Source: Georgenia soli (lineage in GTDB: Bacteria; Actinomycetota; Actinomycetes; Actinomycetales; Actinomycetaceae). Taken from it: DNA of 64,000 bases. The stretch is from the NCBI RefSeq assembly GCF_002563695.1, contig NZ_PDJI01000004.1, forward strand, positions 2,790,001-2,854,000, in the 5' to 3' direction. Numbering within the stretch: the stretch's first letter is position 1; each line of letters begins with the position of its first letter. This document shows positions 43,472 through 50,657 of the stretch, in pieces. The translations under genes and the position numbers were made by a program. The notes under the pieces are model-generated. The model did not search any database and was not told the DNA's origin. It saw nothing but the letters and a program-made list of their open reading frames with translations.

Positions 43472-45007
43472 CTACCGCTCGGCGGGCACGGCGGCCCCGT
43501 CGTACCGCTCGGTACGGACGACGGCGGCCTCGTGCTGGTGCTCGTCAGCGGTGGCATGGCCCGCGGGGTTGGTGCCGGCCCTCTCCTCCGGGGCCTGCAC
43601 CGTCTTCGTGGCCTGCAACGTCTGCGGGGCCTGCAACGCGCGCGCGGCGAGCTGCGCCGTGGTGCGCCGGTCCACCTTGCCCGGCCCCCGGAGGGGCAGC
43701 TCGGTCAGCTCGATGAGGGCTCGCGGGGCGTGCGCACCGTCGAGCTCGGCGGAGACGAGCTTCCGGAGCGGCGTCAGCTCCGGCGCCGCCTCGCCGGGCG
43801 CCGCGACGACCACGGCGGTGACAAGCTCTCCCCACTCGGGATCGGGGACCGGCACCACCGCGACCTCGGCGACCGCCGGGTGCCCGGCCAGGATGCGTTC
43901 CACCGCGCCGGGGGAGACCTTGATCCCTCCGGTGTTGATGAGGTCGTCGACCCGGCCCAGCACACGCAGGCGCAGCGGTGGGTCGTCGCCGAGCTCCCGG
44001 GCCGTGAGCGGGCCGGAGCGGGGCCCGGGCGTGGGCGGGTGCCCGTCGGCGTGCAGAGGCCCAGAGATCCGCGGCGCCGCTTCAGCGGACGGCACGATGA
44101 CGGCCCGGTCGGAGGTGCGCAGCCACCGGACGCCGTCCTCGCTGCGGAAGGACTCCGCGTCGGCCACGGGGTCGTCGAGGTACCCGGCGGCGAGGACCGG
44201 GCCGGTGATCTCGACCCGGTCGTCCGCTCCCGTCAGGCGGAGCCGGACTCCTGGCAGGGGGCGGCCGTCGTAGACGCAGCCGCCGCCGGTCTCCGTCATG
44301 CCGTAGGTGGTGACCACCTTCAGACCTCGGGCGCGCGCCTGCTCCAGGGCACGCGGTGCCGTCGCGGCACCGCCGACCAGGATGGCGGCGAGCCGGCGCA
44401 GGGGGGCCACCGCCTCCTCGCCGGTCTCGAGGACGCGGACCAGCTGCGTGGGCACGAGCGAGAGGTAGCCGGGTACGTCGGTGCGCATGGCGTTCGCCGC
44501 ATCGGCCAGCGCACGGGGGTCGAACCCCGCGGTGGTGTCCAGCACCACGGGCGTCGTGCCGGCGACGACGGAACGGACCAGCACCTGCAGGCCGGCCACG
44601 TGGTGGGCGGGCACGGCGAGCAGCCACTGTCCCGGCCCCGCGAGGCGCTCCTCCGTCGCGCGCGCCGAGGCGGTGAGCGACCCGGTGGGCAGCGCGACGA
44701 GGTGCCCGGTCCCGGTCGTGGAGCCGGAGGTCTGGAGGATGACGGCGGTGCCCGGCGGGACCGGGCGTCGAAGGCGGCGCCTGAGGGCCTCGACGACCGC
44801 GGCGCCGTCGTCCCCGGGGGCGTGCGGCACCAGCACGACCGGCGGGGCCGTGGCGCTGGGCGCCACGTCCGCGAGGCCAACCCGCAGGGCGTCGAGAAGG
44901 GCCGTGACGTGGTCCGGGCGCGTACCCCCGGGCAGCGGCCGCAACCGCGGGTCCGCGCCGCCGGACGCTACCGGGGCCGACAGCGGGGGCGCGGGGTCGA
45001 AGGTCAC
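43472..45007 (-). CDS. menE: 2-succinylbenzoate-CoA ligase
   Basis: Adenylates and thioesterifies o-succinylbenzoate. 511 residues, ANL superfamily: P-loop ILQTSGSTTGTGHLVALP (the usual P-K-G end is replaced, as in several actinobacterial MenE), TTYGMTETGGGCVYDG, hinge RVDDLINTGGIKVSPGAVE, and C-terminal catalytic Lys in PLRGPGKVDRRT. A roughly 40-residue Pro/Gly-rich loop lies before RVLGRVDD, and the C-terminus carries an 18-bp (six-codon) repeat. GTG at 45007 with TACGCT 6 nt upstream, leaderless. Confidence 0.93.
   Translation of the reverse strand: MTFDPAPPLSAPVASGGADPRLRPLPGGTRPDHVTALLDALRVGLADVAPSATAPPVVLVPHAPGDDGAAVVEALRRRLRRPVPPGTAVILQTSGSTTGTGHLVALPTGSLTASARATEERLAGPGQWLLAVPAHHVAGLQVLVRSVVAGTTPVVLDTTAGFDPRALADAANAMRTDVPGYLSLVPTQLVRVLETGEEAVAPLRRLAAILVGGAATAPRALEQARARGLKVVTTYGMTETGGGCVYDGRPLPGVRLRLTGADDRVEITGPVLAAGYLDDPVADAESFRSEDGVRWLRTSDRAVIVPSAEAAPRISGPLHADGHPPTPGPRSGPLTARELGDDPPLRLRVLGRVDDLINTGGIKVSPGAVERILAGHPAVAEVAVVPVPDPEWGELVTAVVVAAPGEAAPELTPLRKLVSAELDGAHAPRALIELTELPLRGPGKVDRRTTAQLAARALQAPQTLQATKTVQAPEERAGTNPAGHATADEHQHEAAVVRTERYDGAAVPAER
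43592..43645 (-). repeat. 18-bp in-frame repeat x3 in menE C-terminus
   Basis: Imperfect units at 43592-43609, 43610-43627 and 43628-43645, each beginning GGCCTGCA on the plus strand. They encode the ALQAPQ/TLQATK/TVQAPE stretch. Confidence 0.75.
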
Positions 45008-45013
45008 CGAACT

Positions 45014-45019
45014 AGCGTA
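45014..45019 (-). promoter_or_regulatory. -10 element TACGCT of menE, leaderless
   Basis: TACGCT 6 nt before the menE GTG. Confidence 0.55.
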
Positions 45020-45067
45020 GGTGGGGCACTACCGTGTGCAGATCAGCAGAGGGATTGGCAGGACCAG

Positions 45068-46165
45068 ATGCGTTGTCGCAGGGCCCGAACAACAGGCCGG
45101 CGCGCCGTCCCGGCCGCCCTTCTCGCCACGCTGGCGCTGGCGCTGGGCGCGTGCACCTCGTCCGTGCCCGGGACGTCGATGGGGGAGCCTGTCGCCAAGC
45201 CCTCCCCGAGCCCCTCGCCCACGCCGCCGCCCGAGCCGGCGCGTTGGCCGCTGACAGGAGTGGTCGTGGGCGACGGCGCAGCCGAGCGTCCCGCACTGTC
45301 CGTCAAGGTCGAGAACTCCGCCGCCGCGCGCCCGCAGACCGGTCTCGAGGAGGCGGACATCGTCTGGGAGGAGATGGTGGAGGGCGGGATCACCCGGTTC
45401 AACGTCGCCTACCACTCGGTGGTCCCGGACGAGGTCGGTCCCATCCGCTCGGTGCGCCCGATGGACGCCGCCATCTCGGGCCCGGTCGGTGGGCTGCTGG
45501 CGTTCTCCGGTGGCGTTCCGCCGTACATCCAGGCGGCGAGCGACGCCGGCCTCCAGATCCTCTCGAACGACGACGGCGACCCCGGCTTCTACCGGACCTC
45601 CGGTCGGCGGGCGCCGCACAACGTCTACGGCAGCGGCGCCGAGTTCTTCGCCGCGGCCGACGACGCGCACCGGGCCCCTCCGAAGCAGCAGTTCGCCTAC
45701 GCAGACGACGCCGCCTCGTCCTCCGCGGTGCTCCACGGTCAGCCGGCGACCGGGATCGACGTCAGGTTCCCGCGCGCGAACCCGGGCTGGACCTGGCAGG
45801 CGCAGGGCGACGCGGGTCGCGGCTGGGGCCCGGGTGTGTGGGTCCGCGACGAGGCCGGCGTTCCCCAGCGCTCCGCCGACGGCGACGCGCTCGTGGCGAC
45901 GAACGTCGTCGTGCTGCGGGTCCAGATCGTGCAGACCGAGGCGCGTGACGCCGCGGGCAATCCCGTGCCCGAGACCGTTCTCTCCGGCCAGGGTGACGCG
46001 CACGTGGGCACGGGCGGGCACGCCATCGAGGCGACCTGGTCCAAGGCGGGTGCGCGGGAGCCTCTCGTGCTCAAGGACAAGGACGGCCGTGAGGTGGAGC
46101 TGGCTCCCGGCTCGACCTGGATCGAGCTGGTCCCGACCGCCGGCGGATCGGTGACCATCGGCTAG
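45068..46165 (+). CDS. DUF3048-domain lipoprotein (YerB-like)
   Basis: 365 residues. Signal peptide with lipobox ALGAC (about 25-29), Pro/Ser-rich linker, then the two-part DUF3048 fold: LSVKVENSAAARPQTGLEEADIVWEEMVEGGITRFNVAYHS, PIRSVRPMDAAIS, FAYADDAASS, and C-terminal GTGGHAIEATWSKAGAREPLVLKDKDGREVELAPGSTWIELVP. Extracytoplasmic; function unknown, possibly cell wall related. ATG at 45068 starts the signal peptide. Convergent with menB. Confidence 0.88.
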   Translation: MRCRRARTTGRRAVPAALLATLALALGACTSSVPGTSMGEPVAKPSPSPSPTPPPEPARWPLTGVVVGDGAAERPALSVKVENSAAARPQTGLEEADIVWEEMVEGGITRFNVAYHSVVPDEVGPIRSVRPMDAAISGPVGGLLAFSGGVPPYIQAASDAGLQILSNDDGDPGFYRTSGRRAPHNVYGSGAEFFAAADDAHRAPPKQQFAYADDAASSSAVLHGQPATGIDVRFPRANPGWTWQAQGDAGRGWGPGVWVRDEAGVPQRSADGDALVATNVVVLRVQIVQTEARDAAGNPVPETVLSGQGDAHVGTGGHAIEATWSKAGAREPLVLKDKDGREVELAPGSTWIELVPTAGGSVTIG

Positions 46166-46236
46166 GACGACGCAGCGGTGCTGTGCCGGCTTCCGGCTGG
46201 GTCAGGGAGCCGCCGTCCGGCCAGTGGTGGTCGGGC

Positions 46237-47205
46237 TCAGTAGTAGTACGGGAAGCCGGACCAGTCGGGCTCCCGGCGCTCGAGGAAGGCGTCCCGGCCC
46301 TCGACCGCCTCGTCCGTCATGTAGGCCAGGCGCGTGGCCTCGCCCGCGAAGACCTGCTGGCCGGCAAGGCCGTCGTCGGCGAGGTTGAACGCGAACTTGA
46401 GCATCCGGACGGCCTGCGGCGACTTCGTGGCGATGATGCGGGCGTACTCGAGGGCGAGCGGCTCCAGCTGGTCGTGATCGGCGACCTCGTTGACGACACC
46501 CCAGCGCTCCGCCGTCTCGGCGTCGTACTCGCGGGCGAGGAAGAAGATCTCCCGGGCCCGCTTGTCACCGATCTGGCGGGCGAGCAGGGCCGAGCCGTAG
46601 CCGGCGTCGAACGAGCCGACGTTCGCGTCCGTCTGCATGAACCGGGCGTGCTGGCGCGAGGCGATGGACAGGTCGCACACCACGTTGAGGCTGTGGCCAC
46701 CACCGGCAGCCCACCCGGGAACGGCTGCGATGACGACCTTCGGCATGGTCCGGATGAGGCGCTGCACCTCGAGGATGTGCAGGCGGCCGGCCCTCGCGGG
46801 GTCGATCTGCTCGCGGCGCTGCGCGAGCGGGGCCTCGTCGTCGGCGCCCTCGGTCTCGTAGCGGTACCCGTCGCGTCCGCGGATCCGCTGGTCCCCGCCC
46901 GAGCAGAAGGCCCAGCCGCCGTCCTTCGGGCTCGGCCCGTTCCCCGTGAGGATCACGGCGGCCACGTCCGAGGTCATACGGGCGTGGTCGAGCGTCCGGA
47001 ACAGCTCGTCGACGGTGTGGGGCCGGAAGGCGTTGCGGACCTCGGGCCGGTCGAAGGCGATGCGGACCACCGGCAGGTCGCGTTCGGTCCCACCGCTGCG
47101 GTCCACGCCTCGGTGGTACGTCAGGTCGGTGAGGTGGAAGCCCTCGACCTCCCGCCACACGTGCGGGTCGAAGGTCTCGGAGACGCGGTTCGGCAGGTTG
47201 CTCAC
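46237..47205 (-). CDS. menB: 1,4-dihydroxy-2-naphthoyl-CoA synthase
   Basis: Cyclises succinylbenzoyl-CoA. 322 residues, crotonase fold: oxyanion hole AFCSGGDQRIRGRDGY and VPGWAAGGGHSLNVVCDLSIAS, DANVGSFDAGYGSALLARQIG, and the MenB-specific C-terminus PDWSGFPYYY. GTG at 47205 chosen because TAGGGT stands 7 nt upstream (leaderless); 21 further upstream codons are discarded. The N-terminal 40 residues (VSETFDPHVWREVEGF) are normal for actinobacterial MenB. Confidence 0.96.
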   Translation of the reverse strand: MSNLPNRVSETFDPHVWREVEGFHLTDLTYHRGVDRSGGTERDLPVVRIAFDRPEVRNAFRPHTVDELFRTLDHARMTSDVAAVILTGNGPSPKDGGWAFCSGGDQRIRGRDGYRYETEGADDEAPLAQRREQIDPARAGRLHILEVQRLIRTMPKVVIAAVPGWAAGGGHSLNVVCDLSIASRQHARFMQTDANVGSFDAGYGSALLARQIGDKRAREIFFLAREYDAETAERWGVVNEVADHDQLEPLALEYARIIATKSPQAVRMLKFAFNLADDGLAGQQVFAGEATRLAYMTDEAVEGRDAFLERREPDWSGFPYYY

Positions 47206-47212
47206 CCGCATC

Positions 47213-47218
47213 ACCCTA
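47213..47218 (-). promoter_or_regulatory. -10 element TAGGGT of menB, leaderless
   Basis: TAGGGT 7 nt before the menB GTG. Confidence 0.5.
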
Positions 47219-47301
47219 GCCACGGATTCATGCCCTCCCTGCGCTCGCCGACGTCGGTCGGGACGCACGGCCGCCCCCGGGGCCGGGCATGTCCGGCGCT
47301 C

Positions 47302-47426
47302 GTCAGAACGCCTCGCCAGGACCGGGGCGGGTCTTGTGCGGCGGCCGACCCGTGCGAGCGTCGGTCAGAACGGCGGCGCGTCTTGTCCGGCGGCCCACCC
47401 GTGCGAGCGTCGGTCAGAACGGCGGC
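47302..47426 (-). repeat. 49-bp repeat containing the HNH gene stop codon
   Basis: CCCGTGCGAGCGTCGGTCAGAACGGCGGC-type units (in two parts: CCCGTGCGAGCG, TCGGTCAGAACGGCGG) at 47349-47377 and 47398-47426, 49 bp apart, with a degenerate third GTCAGAACG near 47302. The tca at 47414 is the HNH gene stop, so the gene end recurs downstream. Confidence 0.85.
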
Positions 47427-49483
47427 GGCGGGTCGTCGTCGGAGCGGGGTGCGGAGGGCGTCCACGGGTCCACGGTGCCGACCGGGCGGACAGCCTCCGG
47501 CATGAAATCGGCGGGCTCGACGTCGGTACGCCCCAGGTACGTGATGCCACCGTCCAGCTCGCGTCGGTACTGGTGGCCGGTGCGTGACGTCCAGTCGAAC
47601 GTGCCGTCGGGGTTGCGGCGGACCCGGAAGTCACCGAGCGTCTTGTGCCGGTGGTCGAACGTGCACATGGAGGCGTTGTTGTAGATCGACGTCGAGCCGC
47701 CCTGGCTGGCGGGAACGATGTGGTCGAGCTCGCACCCCGAGGAGGGCGCCGCGCACCCGGGGCGGACGCAGGTGCGGTCACGTTCGCGGATGATCCTGGC
47801 GAGGTCTGCGGGCGGTCTGTACTTCTTGCGCCCGACGTCGAGCACGGTGCCGCTCAGCGGCTCGGTCACCAGGCGCCGCCACGTGCCACCGACGGCGAGC
47901 GCGCGTGCCGTGGCGGCGTCGATGGGGCCGTAGCCGCGCAGCGTGCCCGGGTCCCCTCCGCCGAGGAGGGTGCTGAGCGGGACGGTCACGTTGATCTGGA
48001 CCGGTGCGCCACCGACCAGACCGATGCGGTAACCGTCGGCAGGGGCAGGGGCAGGGGCAGGGGCAGGGGCAGGGGCAGGGCCAGGGGGAGGAGCAGCGTC
48101 GGCAGCCGGTGCCCGAGCACCAGCCTGCGCCTCCGCCGCCGCGCGGGGAGCGGTCGGCCCGGTGTTCATGCTCGGTCGGTCCTGGTCGGAGGTCTCCGGG
48201 AGCGGGAGCTGCTCGGGCGGCAGCGGCCCGATCCGGCCGAGCCGGAGGGCGTCGTGCCCGATGCTCGCGGTGATGTCGGCGCGCAGCTGCTCGATGGTGC
48301 GCCGGTCGCCGTTCGCGCGTGCGGTTCGGGCGGCCCCGTCGAGAGCGAGGTCGAAGGCGATGGCGTCCGCGGCAGGCAGGACCGCAGTGAACGACGCCAT
48401 CCCGTCCGGGAGAGCTCTGGCGTGCGTCACGCGGCGCTTGCTGCGCGCGACGCGGTGGCGGTCCGCCGCCCCGTCGGGGTCGACCTCGAGGAGCGCCTTG
48501 GCGAGGTCCTGCGTGAGCTGGGGCGGTGTACGCCCCGGCGCGCGCGGCAGCACGATCTCCTCGACGGCCATGGCGACCGGCATCGCCTTGCCCTGCAGCG
48601 CGTTGGCGATGATCTGAGCCTTGTTCTGATCGATCTCCCCGCGTTCGAGTGCGTCTGCAGTGCCCGCGAGGGGACCGCTCAGCAGGACTCCCGTCCGCAC
48701 GATGCTCCCGGCAGCGTGCCGGGTGATGCCCAGGCGCATCGCCAGCTCCGTCGACGCGTGCGGCAACGACGAGCCCGTCCGGGCCGCCGGGGAACGACCC
48801 GTGACTCCGTAGGACGCGACCAGGCCGCTCTCGAGCGTCGCTGCCGCCGCCCCACGCCGCGAGTGGGCCCAGGACGCCACCCGCGACCAGGCGGCCACGG
48901 CGTCGACCGCGTCGCCCTCGTCGAGGGTCTCCAGGTCGATGGGAGCGAGGGCCTGAGCGAGCTCGAGCCCCTCCAGGCCGGCTGCGTCGTCGAGGATCGA
49001 CCGGACCTCCTCCGCGGTCAACGGACCGGTTGCGGGGCCCGATGACCCGGTGCCTGAGCGAGTACGGGCTGCGTCGTCGGACCCGGCAAGAAACTTCTGG
49101 AGGGCTGCCTCGTCGCGGTCCGCCATCACGTCGTCGAGAGCACCTTCGACGAGCCACTCCAGGATGCCGTCGACGTTGAGCAGCTCGTCAGCAGGGAGAG
49201 GACGCTGTGGCCGGTCGCGTCGGTCCCCTCCCTGCGGCACACCGGCCCGCGCGCTTCGGCCTCGGGTCCGGCGAAGGCGCACCTCCGGCCCGATCTCCGC
49301 TGCGGGCATGGGTTTTCGCGGCCCCGACGTTCGGCCAGGTTCCAGGCTTGGCCGCGCTTCTGGAGCAGGCGGTGCGGCCCCAGGGTCGGGGGAGCAGTTG
49401 CGCGGTGCCCACATCAGGTCGAGAGCCTTCCGATGCTTGCCGAGGGGCGGGCGGTAGCGCCGTGGACCGGCTGTGTCGAACAT
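47414..49483 (-). CDS. HNH endonuclease of the 13E12/DUF222 type
   Basis: 689 residues. DUF222 region (about 140-420, helical: ELAMRLGITRHAAGSIVRTGVLLSGPLAGTADALERGEID), then an (Ala-Pro)n linker, then the C-terminal HNH nuclease with CVRPGCAAPSSGCELDHIVPASQGGSTSIYNNASMCTFDHRHKT (two Cys, DHI His, Asn, final His). Role unknown; the family is multi-copy in actinomycetes and often called REP13E12 relic. ATG at 49483 has TAGTCT 7 nt upstream; ATG at 49513 would add 10 residues. The N-terminal 100 residues are Arg/Pro-rich. Confidence 0.85.
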   Translation of the reverse strand: MFDTAGPRRYRPPLGKHRKALDLMWAPRNCSPDPGAAPPAPEARPSLEPGRTSGPRKPMPAAEIGPEVRLRRTRGRSARAGVPQGGDRRDRPQRPLPADELLNVDGILEWLVEGALDDVMADRDEAALQKFLAGSDDAARTRSGTGSSGPATGPLTAEEVRSILDDAAGLEGLELAQALAPIDLETLDEGDAVDAVAAWSRVASWAHSRRGAAAATLESGLVASYGVTGRSPAARTGSSLPHASTELAMRLGITRHAAGSIVRTGVLLSGPLAGTADALERGEIDQNKAQIIANALQGKAMPVAMAVEEIVLPRAPGRTPPQLTQDLAKALLEVDPDGAADRHRVARSKRRVTHARALPDGMASFTAVLPAADAIAFDLALDGAARTARANGDRRTIEQLRADITASIGHDALRLGRIGPLPPEQLPLPETSDQDRPSMNTGPTAPRAAAEAQAGARAPAADAAPPPGPAPAPAPAPAPAPADGYRIGLVGGAPVQINVTVPLSTLLGGGDPGTLRGYGPIDAATARALAVGGTWRRLVTEPLSGTVLDVGRKKYRPPADLARIIRERDRTCVRPGCAAPSSGCELDHIVPASQGGSTSIYNNASMCTFDHRHKTLGDFRVRRNPDGTFDWTSRTGHQYRRELDGGITYLGRTDVEPADFMPEAVRPVGTVDPWTPSAPRSDDDPPPPF
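48039..48080 (-). repeat. Hexanucleotide repeat GCAGGG x7 in the HNH gene
   Basis: Seven exact GCAGGG units, then CCAGGG. They encode an alternating Pro-Ala run between DUF222 and the nuclease domain. Confidence 0.95.
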
Positions 49484-49490
49484 GTGTTCA

Positions 49491-49496
49491 AGACTA
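49491..49496 (-). promoter_or_regulatory. -10 element TAGTCT of the HNH gene, leaderless
   Basis: TAGTCT 7 nt before the ATG at 49483. The remaining 187-bp divergent region to menC shows nothing else. Confidence 0.45.
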
Positions 49497-49657
49497 GGTG
49501 GTGGCACTGACATCGGCCGGTGCCGGTCTCAGTTCTGTGGAAGAACGGGGTCGCTGGGCGCTGAGGGCACGGTCACCGAGGGCGGGGGCTGCGCTCCGGA
49601 GCCGGGCGGTTCGGAAGGCGTGCGGAACGCCGCGGGGGCCGAGGCCGGCACACTCCC

Positions 49658-49663
49658 TATCCT
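49658..49663 (+). promoter_or_regulatory. -10 element TATCCT of menC, leaderless
   Basis: TATCCT 7 nt before the menC ATG. Confidence 0.5.
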
Positions 49664-49670
49664 GACCCCC

Positions 49671-50657
49671 ATGCCCTTCTCCGCCGTCGGCCGGCTCCCA
49701 GCGGTCCGTGCGACCTACTCCGTCCCGCTGCGCACGCGGTTCCGTGGCATCACGGTGCGCGACGGGCTGCTCCTGCGCGGCGACGCCGGCTGGGGAGAGG
49801 TCTCGCCGTTCTGGGACTACGACGCGGCCGAGTCGGCCGCCTGGCTGCGCGCCGGTCTCGAGGCCGCCGAGGAGGGCTGGCCGGAACCGGTGCGGTCAGC
49901 GGTCCCGGTCAACGTCACCGTCCCGGCCGTCGGCCCGGAGGAGGCGCACCGCATCGTCCGCGCCTCCGGCGGCTGCACGACGGCGAAGGTCAAGGTCGCC
50001 GAACCCGGACAGTCGGTGGCCCAGGAGCAGGAGCGGCTCGAGGCCGTGCGCGACGCGCTCGGTCCGGCGGGTCGGATCCGCGTCGACGCGAACGCCGCCT
50101 GGGACCTCGGCACCGCGCTCGAGCGGGTCCGGCTCCTCGACAGGGCCGCCGGCGGGCTCGAGTACGCCGAGCAGCCCAGTGCCACGGTGGAAGAGCTGGC
50201 CGCGCTCCGGCGGCGGACCGACGTCCCGATCGCGGCGGACGAGTCGATCCGTCGTGCCTCGGACCCCCTGGCCGTGCGCCGGGCGGAGGCTGCGGACGTC
50301 GTCGTCCTGAAGGTGCAGCCGCTCGGGGGCGTCCGGTCCTGCCTGCGCCTCGCGGAGGAGGTGGGGCTGCCGGTGGTGGTCAGCTCGGCGCTGGAGAGCT
50401 CGGTCGGCATCGCGGCCGGGGTGGCGCTCGCGGCCGCGCTGCCCGAGCTGCCCTACGCGTGCGGACTGGCGACGGTCCACCTCTTCGAGCACGACACCGT
50501 GCCCGACCCGCTCCTGCCCGTAGACGGCGCACTGCCCGTGCGCCGGCCCGAGCCGACCGCGGACAGTCTCGCGGCGACCCGGGCGGACGACGACGTCGCG
50601 GCCCGCTGGTCCGAGCGGCTCTCCGAGATGGCCGCCCACCTGGAGGTCGCGCGTTGA
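49671..50657 (+). CDS. menC: o-Succinylbenzoate synthase
   Basis: Dehydrates SHCHC to o-succinylbenzoate. 328 residues, enolase superfamily: catalytic Lys pair in TTAKVKVAEPG, metal ligands in RVDANAAWD, EYAEQPS and IAADESIRR, second Lys in VVLKVQPLGG. ATG at 49671 by leaderless spacing and because MPFSAVGRLPAVRATYSVPLRTRFRG is the family N-terminus. Stop overlaps the menD TTG (TTGA). Confidence 0.95.
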   Translation: MPFSAVGRLPAVRATYSVPLRTRFRGITVRDGLLLRGDAGWGEVSPFWDYDAAESAAWLRAGLEAAEEGWPEPVRSAVPVNVTVPAVGPEEAHRIVRASGGCTTAKVKVAEPGQSVAQEQERLEAVRDALGPAGRIRVDANAAWDLGTALERVRLLDRAAGGLEYAEQPSATVEELAALRRRTDVPIAADESIRRASDPLAVRRAEAADVVVLKVQPLGGVRSCLRLAEEVGLPVVVSSALESSVGIAAGVALAAALPELPYACGLATVHLFEHDTVPDPLLPVDGALPVRRPEPTADSLAATRADDDVAARWSERLSEMAAHLEVAR

